This document shows, piece after piece, positions 22,608-30,123 of a stretch of DNA of 38,115 nucleotides (its first letter is position 1; the number at the start of each line of letters is the position of its first letter). The notes beneath the pieces are model-generated. The model saw only the letters and a list, made by a program, of their open reading frames with translations, had not been told where the DNA came from and did not search any database. This DNA comes from an uncultured Bacteroidota bacterium. Lineage in GTDB: Bacteria > Bacteroidota > Bacteroidia > Bacteroidales > UBA12481. The position numbers and the translations under genes were made by a program. The DNA is taken from NCBI GenBank assembly GCA_903919925.1, contig CAIXKO010000035.1:1-38115 (forward strand), written 5' to 3'.

Positions 22608-25600
22608 TTACCTGGCGGGTCTCTTCACCCGTACCGGATCAGCAGGCTGTGGTTTCAACTTAACCTCTTGTGCCTTTAGTAGTTCCATAGCAACCTGTAC
22701 CGCTTTTTCGAGTTGGGGATCATGGCCCGCAGCTATCAGCGCTGGGGCTTCCTCAACCTCATAATCCGGAGCAACCCCTTTATTCTCTACGTCCCATTCG
22801 CCGTCCATATTAAAGAAACCTCCCCTCGGCGCGGTAATCGAGCCATTATCAATCAGATTCGGAACATCCCAAATACCCACTAATCCTCCCCAAGTACGCG
22901 TTCCAACCAATGGTCCTAGTTTCATAGCCCGGAAGGAATAAGGGAGGTAGTCCCCACCCGATCCAGCCATCTCATTAATTATCATAATCTTAGGACCCCA
23001 TATTCCGGCATCCGGAGCCGTAAACGGCTGCTTGTCACCAACCGGATTATTGAAGTATCCAACCTGCTGCCTGGAAAGGAATTCAGTAAAATAATCAGCA
23101 ATCGATCCTCCCTGATTGTAACGTTCATCAATAATGATCCCTTTTTTATCTTTCTGAGCGATAACATACCGGTTGAAATTGCTGTACCCCTGATTGGAAG
23201 TATTTGGAAGCCAAACGTATGCCAGTTTACCACCTGAAAGTTCATTTACTTTCCGCCGATTGCTTTCCACCCAGTCATACTGACGGAGCCCACCCTCACT
23301 GGAAACAGGTATCACCACAACATCTTTGGCTCCCGTGAGATCAGCAACGGAATTAACCGTGATCATAGTTTGTTTTCCGGCGGTTTGATCAAAAAGTGAA
23401 TAGATGTTCACATTCGCTGTTAAAGGCTTGCCATTTACAGCCAGCAAATAATCTCCGGCTTTAACATTCAGCCCGGGTCCGCGGAGTGGTGCTTTTGCAT
23501 CAGGGTTCCAGCTCTCGCCATTGTAAATCTTTTTAAACCGGTAGAAGCCATTAACTATTTCATAATCTGCCCCCAGCATACCAACAGGAACCCTTTGAGT
23601 TGCCGGAAAATCACCTCCACCAACAAATGAATGCCCTATGGAAGTTTCGCCACCCAGAATATCGAGCAGATAGTTAAAATCCTCCCGATGTCCTACACTT
23701 TCAACCCACGGAGAATAAGTTTTCCAAAGCCAGTCCATATCGGCACCATGAACATTTCTCACATAAAAATAATCACGCTGAAAGCGCCAGGCTTCACGAA
23801 ACATCTGACGGTATTCGGCAACCGGATCAATATTCATTTGTAAATCTGCAATATTCAGCGCTTTTGCATCTGGTTTTAGTTCAGCACCTGCATCAACTAT
23901 AAAACATTGCCCGCCAAGATTTGCATACAAAGCTTTTTTACCATTGGCTGATGGATAAAAATAGGAGATCCCGGAAGCCAATTTGGTAGATTTCCGATCT
24001 TTAATCGAATATTTGGAAATGGTAACCCCCGGTTCAGTCACCGAACCCTCACTGAAATATACAACCCCCTCCTCGCCTGCATCCAGGCTCTGATACAATT
24101 TTGCCGGAATATCCAGCGCAATGATCCGATCAATCAAACCATCAAAATCAATCCTCACATCCTTCACCCCTTCCCCACTCTTCTCACTCTTCTCACTCTT
24201 CCCGTTCTTCACGTTCTTCACGTTCTTTACGTTCTTTACGTTCTTCTCGTTCTTTACGTTCTTCTCGTTCTTCTCGCTCTTCTCGCTCTTCAAAGTATCC
24301 CCAGCTTTCTCCTCATCACTCTCCGGTGCCAGTGGATTCAGATCCTCTTTCGACAAAACCGCAGCATACACTGAATAGGATTGAGGCCTCTCATAAGATG
24401 ACATATCGAGCCAACCGACATTAAGACCATAATTCACGCTGGCCAAAAAATAGATATACTTTCCGCTGGTATCAAAAACCGGTGAATAGCTATAGGACAG
24501 ACCATCGGTGATCATAAAAGATTTTTTCTGTTCCATTGACCAAACAAAAACCGCCGCAAATTCATTTGGCAGCCGTTTGGAATAAGTGATCCATTTACTA
24601 TCAGGCGACCATGACGGGAAAATGATCCGTTGAGGATGAGCAAATCCCTCATTATCTACCACCTGTACCTTTTCCGTTGCGATATCCATCACGTATAATG
24701 TGCGGCCTGCATCGGCAAAGCTCAGGTATTTTGAATCGGGCGACCATTTTGGGGTATAATAAAAAGATGGATGATCGAGGCTGATTTTTTTGCTCACTTT
24801 ACCATATTGATCCGCGAGGATCAACTGATATTCACCTGATTCATCGGAGAACCAGGCAATAGTTTTTCCATCGGGCGACCAGGAAGGTTCGCGGTCTGCC
24901 GCACCCTGTGAATTACTCAGGTTCCGCACGTCGCCTTTTTCGGCCGGGGCACTAAAAATATCGCCGCGGGCTGCAAATAATGCCCGAGAGCCGGTGGGTG
25001 AAATGCCAACCGCACTGATGTAATCCTTAACCTTGACCCAATGTGGGCGCATCCATGGAAAATCGCCTTTAATTGAAATATGAAGTTGTACCGGCGCTCC
25101 TCCTTTGGAATCGAGCGTGAACAAATAACCATCATTTTCGAAAATAAGCCTTCCACTTCCACCGTTCAGATTTTTACAATCGAATTCCTTATAAAAAGTT
25201 TCCTGCTTTACCACTCGGGTGTTTGTGTCATATGACCATACATTCATGGCAAAATCGCGGTCCGACAGAAAAAAGACTTTGTTACCAAGCCACACCGGAT
25301 CTTTGTCATTGCTATTATCGAATGGAACCTTCTCAACATCAAGCGTATTCAAATCCACCAACCTGATCGGATTATTCTGCCCGCCCCTGTAATTCCTGAA
25401 TTCATTTTCCCATGGTAAAATCATCTGGTTGGCGAATCGCTTTCCATCGGGAGAGAACTGGCCATGAATACCGCGCGGTATTACAAATTTCTCTGGAAAT
25501 CCACCTGTCGCATCAACGGTCCAGAACTGATCGGGCATAGCATACGGAGCATTCGTCCGCCCTGAAGTAAATAGGACTTTTTTGCCGTCAGGTGTCCAAC

Positions 25601-25928
25601 CTACCACTCCATCGTAACCGGGATGCCAGGTAAGTCGTATTGGAGCTCCACCTTCCAGTGGAATGGTGTACACATCGGAATTTCCATCATAATCTGCGGT
25701 AAAAGCAATTGTTTTGCCATCGGGTGAAAATTCAGGATCCGATTCCACGCCAGGGAACGTGGTCAATCGGGAAGCATTTGACCCATCGGTGTTTGCGATC
25801 CAGATATCTGAAGCATAAACAAAAGCAATATGATCGCTGCTCATGGCAGGATTTCGAAGCAGGCGTGTTTCCTGTGATAAAACGAGCTGACTGATTAACG
25901 ATAGAAGGATGACTGACAGTGTTTTCAT
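22608..25928 (-). CDS. Tricorn-type S41 protease with internal 9-bp repeat-encoded linker
   Basis: From the ATG at 25928 the protein has 1106 residues; the frame is open further upstream but that part lacks a signal and enters the promoter region. The signal peptide is LSVILLSLISQLVLSQ. Residues ~20-540 form TolB/Tricorn-type beta-propellers with many WSPDGK / FSPDGK / SPDSK motifs. Residues ~547-582 are a K/N/E/V/S-rich linker coded by the tandem array. A second helical part follows (FREAWRFQRDYFYV, TSIGHSFVGGGDF), then a PDZ-like domain (GPGLNVKAGDYLLAVNGKPL) and the S41 catalytic domain (IIDERYNQGGSIADYF; nucleophile Ser990 in MAGSGGDYLPYSF). Tricorn homologues trim peptides; here export to the periplasm is expected. 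It shares a divergent 214-bp gap with the papain-like protease gene. Confidence 0.88.
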   Translation of the reverse strand: MKTLSVILLSLISQLVLSQETRLLRNPAMSSDHIAFVYASDIWIANTDGSNASRLTTFPGVESDPEFSPDGKTIAFTADYDGNSDVYTIPLEGGAPIRLTWHPGYDGVVGWTPDGKKVLFTSGRTNAPYAMPDQFWTVDATGGFPEKFVIPRGIHGQFSPDGKRFANQMILPWENEFRNYRGGQNNPIRLVDLNTLDVEKVPFDNSNDKDPVWLGNKVFFLSDRDFAMNVWSYDTNTRVVKQETFYKEFDCKNLNGGSGRLIFENDGYLFTLDSKGGAPVQLHISIKGDFPWMRPHWVKVKDYISAVGISPTGSRALFAARGDIFSAPAEKGDVRNLSNSQGAADREPSWSPDGKTIAWFSDESGEYQLILADQYGKVSKKISLDHPSFYYTPKWSPDSKYLSFADAGRTLYVMDIATEKVQVVDNEGFAHPQRIIFPSWSPDSKWITYSKRLPNEFAAVFVWSMEQKKSFMITDGLSYSYSPVFDTSGKYIYFLASVNYGLNVGWLDMSSYERPQSYSVYAAVLSKEDLNPLAPESDEEKAGDTLKSEKSEKNEKNVKNEKNVKNVKNVKNVKNGKSEKSEKSGEGVKDVRIDFDGLIDRIIALDIPAKLYQSLDAGEEGVVYFSEGSVTEPGVTISKYSIKDRKSTKLASGISYFYPSANGKKALYANLGGQCFIVDAGAELKPDAKALNIADLQMNIDPVAEYRQMFREAWRFQRDYFYVRNVHGADMDWLWKTYSPWVESVGHREDFNYLLDILGGETSIGHSFVGGGDFPATQRVPVGMLGADYEIVNGFYRFKKIYNGESWNPDAKAPLRGPGLNVKAGDYLLAVNGKPLTANVNIYSLFDQTAGKQTMITVNSVADLTGAKDVVVIPVSSEGGLRQYDWVESNRRKVNELSGGKLAYVWLPNTSNQGYSNFNRYVIAQKDKKGIIIDERYNQGGSIADYFTEFLSRQQVGYFNNPVGDKQPFTAPDAGIWGPKIMIINEMAGSGGDYLPYSFRAMKLGPLVGTRTWGGLVGIWDVPNLIDNGSITAPRGGFFNMDGEWDVENKGVAPDYEVEEAPALIAAGHDPQLEKAVQVAMELLKAQEVKLKPQPADPVRVKRPAR
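24181..24288 (-). repeat. Twelve 9-bp units inside the Tricorn coding sequence
   Basis: On the coding strand, 12 contiguous 9-bp units are variants of GAACGTGAA (GAACGTGAA x2, GAACGTAAA x3, GAACGAGAA x2, GAGCGAGAA x2, GAGTGAGAA x2, GAACGGGAA). Read in frame they give N-V-K, N-E-K, N-G-K and S-E-K triplets at residues ~547-582. The unit equals that of the intergenic array at 813-893. A looser GTGAAGGATGTGAGG tail continues to ~24160. Confidence 0.95.
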
Positions 25929-26084
25929 AAGCTGGGGTAGTAATGTGGAAAAAAAATAAACAATATGAATCGGAAAAAGTTTAGCGATTCCCGGACTGGA
26001 AATTTTGACGGCATTGGGTATAAAATCACTGCCCGCACTGCTTGAATCCCTTAATAAGGTCTCCGGTATTTGAATAGTACGCCA

Positions 26085-26121
26085 TTGGGTAAGACGCATT
26101 ATCCCAATATCTTTATCTTTA
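26085..26121 (+). promoter_or_regulatory. Candidate promoter for the papain-like protease operon
   Basis: TATCTTTA occurs twice in overlap (26108-26115 and 26114-26121), resembling the -7 box. A TTG at 26085-26087 lies 20 bp before the first copy, the spacing expected of a -33/-7 pair. The ATG at 26143 follows 21-27 bp later. The 214-bp divergent gap (25929-26142) holds nothing else that I recognise. Confidence 0.45.
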
Positions 26122-26142
26122 TCGCCGGAAAAAATCAATTGC

Positions 26143-28623
26143 ATGGTTGTTTTGAGTAGAAAAAATTGGATTCTTGCATTGTTCGTTTTTACGGGGATCA
26201 CGGTGTTGGGACAGGATTACGACAGCCTGCGGATGGCTCAATTGCCGAAATTAGCTTTGCCAATGGCACTAAAATCGGCTGGATTACCTTACAAAGTTGA
26301 CAATTCCAGAACAAAATTTTTTCCACCCATTTTCACTCAATACGGGTACAGTTGCAATCAGTCGGCTTCCATCAGTGTTGGATTTACTTATGAGTTAAAT
26401 GTTTTGAGGAATCTGGATGCCGGTTTTGAAGAGAATCGGTTGCCTCCGTTTTTTGCCTGGAACATGATGAATAATGGCAATTTTGAGAAAGGTGTATCCT
26501 ATTTTGAGAGCTGGGATCTTATTGATGCCATCGGGTGTCCCAACTGGGTAGATTTTGGAAACTATTCCATTAATGAAACCCGATGGATGACAGGTTATTA
26601 CCGATATTTCCGGGGGATGCAAAACCGGATTGAAGGCATTTATTCGATTGACGTAAGTACAGAACCAGGGCTTAATACCTTAAAACACTGGCTGTACGAT
26701 CATATGGGTGATTATCAGCCCGGTGGTGTAGCAAATTTCCAGTTGGCTACCCTGGATCTGAAGTTTTGGCCTTTGCCGGAGGGAACCGAAGATGCCGGTA
26801 AGATGCTCATTCCCTACTTTAATTATGCAGTGGGACATGCAATGACTTTTGTTGGTTATAACGATTCGGTCCGTTATGATTTCAACAATGATGGCCGGTA
26901 CACCAACAACCTGGATACAAATGGAGATGGGAAAGTTACCATGGCCGATTGGGAGATCGGTGCGCTGATTTGTGTGAACACGTATGGAACCGAATGGGGC
27001 ACTGACGGCCGGGCATACGTGCCTTACCGGATTCTTCCGCTTCATCCCGACCAAGGGGGGATTTGGATGAAATCGGTGGTGGTTGCCAAACCACACAAAA
27101 GCTACCAACCAAAGCTAACCTTACGGACTCAAATGCGATATCCTGACCGGTCAAAAATCTGGATTACGGCGGGTGTTTCGCAGGACCCTGGTGCAACCGC
27201 GCCGCAGCACATTCTGGATCAGCCTGTTTTTCATTATCAGGGCGGTCCGTGGCCAATGCAGGGCCGTGGGCCGGACGATCCGAATTTCATTGACATCGGA
27301 ATTGACGCCACCCCACTCCTGAGCTATGTAAAAAGCGGAGAACCCTCAGCCTGGTTCCTGGTGATTTGCGAGCTTGACCCAACATCATCCACAGAAGGTA
27401 CCGTAGAATATTATTGTGTTAATGAATACAGCGCCGGAGAACATGTTTATCCGGGTAACCTCCGGAATATAGCTGTCAACAAAGCCTTTATGGCACTACC
27501 TGTGGTGCTTACACCTGTTTTTGAGAGTCCTGCTATAACCACCCAGGTTTTACCTGGCGCCGTGGCCGGGCAGGACTATCAGGTTAAGTTATCTGCAGAT
27601 AGCGGAACTCCTCCGTATCATTGGTTGCCTGCTGACAACTTCTGGAAGGAAACCAAATTCGAAGCAGAATTTCCAGCCATTACTCAAAACAAGATCATCC
27701 CGGAAGGCGGAAATATCGATAAAAGGACAGTTGCCCTGCCGTTCGACTTTTCTTACAAGGGTAAGACTTATCGCGAAATTACCATTACCGGTAAAGGAGG
27801 TATCCTATTGGTTCAAAACGATTTATTCGTGCCCTATGGCTTTGAATTTCGAGAGATGCTGGGTTTGAATATCGCCATTTACCCTTTCTACAGTACTCAA
27901 ATTCAATATACCGATTCCAACGATGGTATTTTTTATGAAGTTCATCCAACCGGTGCCACCGTTTATTGGAATGGATCGATCACCGGCAACGGACAAATAT
28001 CAGATATAAACTTTGCAGCCCGTATCTACCCGGATGGGACCATAGAATTCTATTACGGCAATTTCCAAAATACAGCCTCAGCTCCCTGGTTAACAGGGCT
28101 AACCGGCGGAAGCAAATCCCTTTCGTATTATCCTGACGTGAATGCAACCGGTATTTCTGCCGGGCTGAATATCCGTTTTCAACCGCCCGTGCTCCCTGCG
28201 GATTTTCAGATTTCCACGGATGGTTTTATAAGCTGCAAAACCTGGGAACCCGGGAAATCGTGGAGTATACCAGTTTGCGTGGAAGACTATCAGGGGTTGC
28301 GTGATTTTAAAGAACTGATCCTTTCAACAGCGGCATTGGATACCAACAATCATGATCTATCGGATCCCAAAATCCTGATCTATCCCAATCCGGTAACCGA
28401 AAGGGCATTTATACAGGTTGAAAGTTTATTAAGCGGCGATGTATTGATGCAACTAATTGATTTATCCGGAAAAACTTTACTTACCGAAAGTTTTAACATA
28501 AAGGCCGGCAAAACCGTTTTAACACTTAATTTCAACAAGGGTACTGGTCCGGGAATTTACATTGTTCAATTAACCGGTATCATTAACTCGCGATCGAAAC
28601 TAACTATGATCCAGACCAAATGA
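26143..28623 (+). CDS. Papain-like (C1) cysteine protease with T9SS C-terminal sorting domain
   Basis: An 826-residue exported protein with signal peptide (WILALFVFTGITVLGQ). The N-terminal ~320 residues are C1-peptidase-like: TQYGYSCNQSASISVGFTYE gives the nucleophile Cys71, AVGHAMTFVGYN gives His232 and NTYGTEWGTDGRAYVPY gives Asn279. Between His and Asn is a D-rich insert (NNDGRYTNN, DTNGDGKVTMADWE) that looks like a calcium-binding or dockerin-like loop pair. Residues ~470-700 include beta-sandwich parts (LPFDFSYKGKTY, TVYWNGSITGNG, ARIYPDGTIEFYYGNF). The last ~80 residues are a type A T9SS sorting domain (ILIYPNPVTERAFIQV, LMQLIDLSGKTLL, GIYIVQLTG), so secretion to the surface or medium is expected. 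The stop overlaps the GT2 start by ATGA. Confidence 0.85.
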   Translation: MVVLSRKNWILALFVFTGITVLGQDYDSLRMAQLPKLALPMALKSAGLPYKVDNSRTKFFPPIFTQYGYSCNQSASISVGFTYELNVLRNLDAGFEENRLPPFFAWNMMNNGNFEKGVSYFESWDLIDAIGCPNWVDFGNYSINETRWMTGYYRYFRGMQNRIEGIYSIDVSTEPGLNTLKHWLYDHMGDYQPGGVANFQLATLDLKFWPLPEGTEDAGKMLIPYFNYAVGHAMTFVGYNDSVRYDFNNDGRYTNNLDTNGDGKVTMADWEIGALICVNTYGTEWGTDGRAYVPYRILPLHPDQGGIWMKSVVVAKPHKSYQPKLTLRTQMRYPDRSKIWITAGVSQDPGATAPQHILDQPVFHYQGGPWPMQGRGPDDPNFIDIGIDATPLLSYVKSGEPSAWFLVICELDPTSSTEGTVEYYCVNEYSAGEHVYPGNLRNIAVNKAFMALPVVLTPVFESPAITTQVLPGAVAGQDYQVKLSADSGTPPYHWLPADNFWKETKFEAEFPAITQNKIIPEGGNIDKRTVALPFDFSYKGKTYREITITGKGGILLVQNDLFVPYGFEFREMLGLNIAIYPFYSTQIQYTDSNDGIFYEVHPTGATVYWNGSITGNGQISDINFAARIYPDGTIEFYYGNFQNTASAPWLTGLTGGSKSLSYYPDVNATGISAGLNIRFQPPVLPADFQISTDGFISCKTWEPGKSWSIPVCVEDYQGLRDFKELILSTAALDTNNHDLSDPKILIYPNPVTERAFIQVESLLSGDVLMQLIDLSGKTLLTESFNIKAGKTVLTLNFNKGTGPGIYIVQLTGIINSRSKLTMIQTK

Positions 28624-29333
28624 AACTATCCGTGATTATTCCTGCGTACAATGAGCAGGCAAGTATTTACAATATCCTTCAACGGGTTAGCTCAGTTGAA
28701 CTGATTAATGGCATTGAAAAAGAATTGGTTATTGTTAATGATTATTCTAAAGATAACACTGAATCCGAATTATTACGATTCCGTGATGATCATCCCGAAG
28801 TGATTATCAACTATCAGAAACATGAGATCAACCGTGGCAAAGGAGCAGCTCTCAGAACGGGTATAATTTCGGCCACGGGTGATTTCATTATTGTTCAGGA
28901 CGCTGATCTTGAGTATGATCCACGCGAATATAACATTTTACTACAACCCATTCTTGATGGTTTTGCCGATGTGGTTTATGGCAGCAGGTTTGTGGGTGGC
29001 AAACCTCACCGGGTATTATTCTTCTTTCATACCATCGGAAACAATCTCCTTACTTTCTTGTCAAACCTGCTCACCAATATCAACATATCTGATATGGAGA
29101 CCTGCTATAAACTATTTCGGTCGGACATCATCAAAAGCATTAATCTGGTAGAAAACCGCTTCGGGTTTGAGCCTGAAGTTACCGCCAAGGTCAGCCGGAT
29201 TCCAAACATCAGGATTTACGAAGCCGGCATCTCCTATTATGGCAGGACCTATGCTGAAGGGAAAAAAATCAGTTGGAAAGATGGGTTCCGTGCCATTTAT
29301 TGCATAATTAAATACAATATATTCAGTAAATGA
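28620..29333 (+). CDS. Family 2 glycosyltransferase (dolichyl/polyprenyl-phosphate sugar synthase-like)
   Basis: A 237-residue GT-A enzyme without membrane segments: VIIPAYNEQASIYNIL, LVIVNDYSKDNTE, NRGKGAALRTGI, the nucleotide-sugar/metal motif QDADLEYDP, VVYGSRF, DMETCYKLFR and RFGFEPEVTAKV. This set matches DPM1-like GT2 enzymes that load mannose or glucose from a nucleotide sugar onto a polyprenyl phosphate. It would supply the lipid-linked donor for a GT39-type transferase, and such a protein is encoded two genes downstream. It starts within the stop of the T9SS protease gene and overlaps the methyltransferase gene by 4 bp, so the genes are coupled in translation. Confidence 0.9.
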   Translation: MKLSVIIPAYNEQASIYNILQRVSSVELINGIEKELVIVNDYSKDNTESELLRFRDDHPEVIINYQKHEINRGKGAALRTGIISATGDFIIVQDADLEYDPREYNILLQPILDGFADVVYGSRFVGGKPHRVLFFFHTIGNNLLTFLSNLLTNINISDMETCYKLFRSDIIKSINLVENRFGFEPEVTAKVSRIPNIRIYEAGISYYGRTYAEGKKISWKDGFRAIYCIIKYNIFSK

Positions 29334-30064
29334 AAGAATACGCATTTAAGCCAGTTGATCCGGAAGGTGAGGATACATTAAATACTATTGCATTAGCCAA
29401 TCATTTTAACAAATGGATGTACCATTCCATAAAACCTTATTGCAAAGGCAATATACTGGAAATTGGAAGCGGTCTCGGTAACATATCAGAGTTTTTTTTA
29501 AAGGATAATGCGAATATTCTTCTATCTGATATCAGGGCGGTCTATTGTGATTGGCTACAGAGTAAATTCATCAATTTCAACACTTTACTTGGGATTGAAA
29601 CGATGGATCTGGTTGATGAGGATTTTGACAATAAATTCAGCAAGTATTTTAATAGTTTTGATACTGTGTTTGCTTTAAATGTTGTGGAGCACATCTTTAA
29701 TGATCAGGCTGCCATTGCAAATAGTTATAAGCTATTAAAGCCCGGTGGCCATTTGATCATTCTGGTGCCCGCATACCAATGGTTATTTAATAATTTTGAT
29801 CAGGAATTGGAACATTACAGGCGATATACCCGGAAACGTCTGAAATCGTTATTCATCTCTTCTGATTTCAGCATCCTGCACAGTCAGTACTTTAATGCGG
29901 CAGGCATTGCAGGTTGGTTGGTATCCGGAAAGATGCAACATCATAAAATTATTCCAACCGGGCAAATTCGCTTGTTCAATAGGTTGGTTGCTATTTTCAA
30001 ATTGATTGACAAATTGGTATTAAACTCGTTTGGGCTATCGGTAATTACAGTAGGGAAAAAATAA
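29330..30064 (+). CDS. Class I SAM-dependent methyltransferase
   Basis: A 244-residue Rossmann methyltransferase. Motif I is NILEIGSGLGNISEFF, the acidic end of beta-2 is LLSDIRAVY, motif II/III is TVFALNVVEHIFND, and motif post-III is LLKPGGHLIILVPAYQWLF. A C-terminal part follows (EHYRRYTRKRLKSLF) as in Methyltransf_11/23-type enzymes that sit in polysaccharide or lipid-sugar loci. The acceptor is unknown. Its position between a GT2 and a GT39-like gene, with ATGA overlap to the former, suggests it modifies the same glycan or lipid intermediate, which is inference only. Confidence 0.88.
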   Translation: MKEYAFKPVDPEGEDTLNTIALANHFNKWMYHSIKPYCKGNILEIGSGLGNISEFFLKDNANILLSDIRAVYCDWLQSKFINFNTLLGIETMDLVDEDFDNKFSKYFNSFDTVFALNVVEHIFNDQAAIANSYKLLKPGGHLIILVPAYQWLFNNFDQELEHYRRYTRKRLKSLFISSDFSILHSQYFNAAGIAGWLVSGKMQHHKIIPTGQIRLFNRLVAIFKLIDKLVLNSFGLSVITVGKK

Positions 30065-30123
30065 TCCAATAATAAGCATGCTGATACGATGCAGATGGAT
30101 TTTACAAATCTAAACTCCAGGCT

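Noticed and set aside
22600-22610. Terminator between the convergent DUF5703 and Tricorn genes
   Set aside because: Only one base separates the two stops and no hairpin with T-run is seen on either strand near it.
24121-24378. Plus-strand frame coding a Phe/Thr-rich protein opposite the Tricorn gene
   Set aside because: It is the antisense reading of the 9-bp array and lies fully inside a well-supported gene with propeller and S41 motifs.
25929-26201. N-terminal extension of the Tricorn gene to 26201
   Set aside because: The extra 91 codons cover the divergent promoter region and the start of the papain-like gene, and the ATG at 25928 begins a clean signal peptide.
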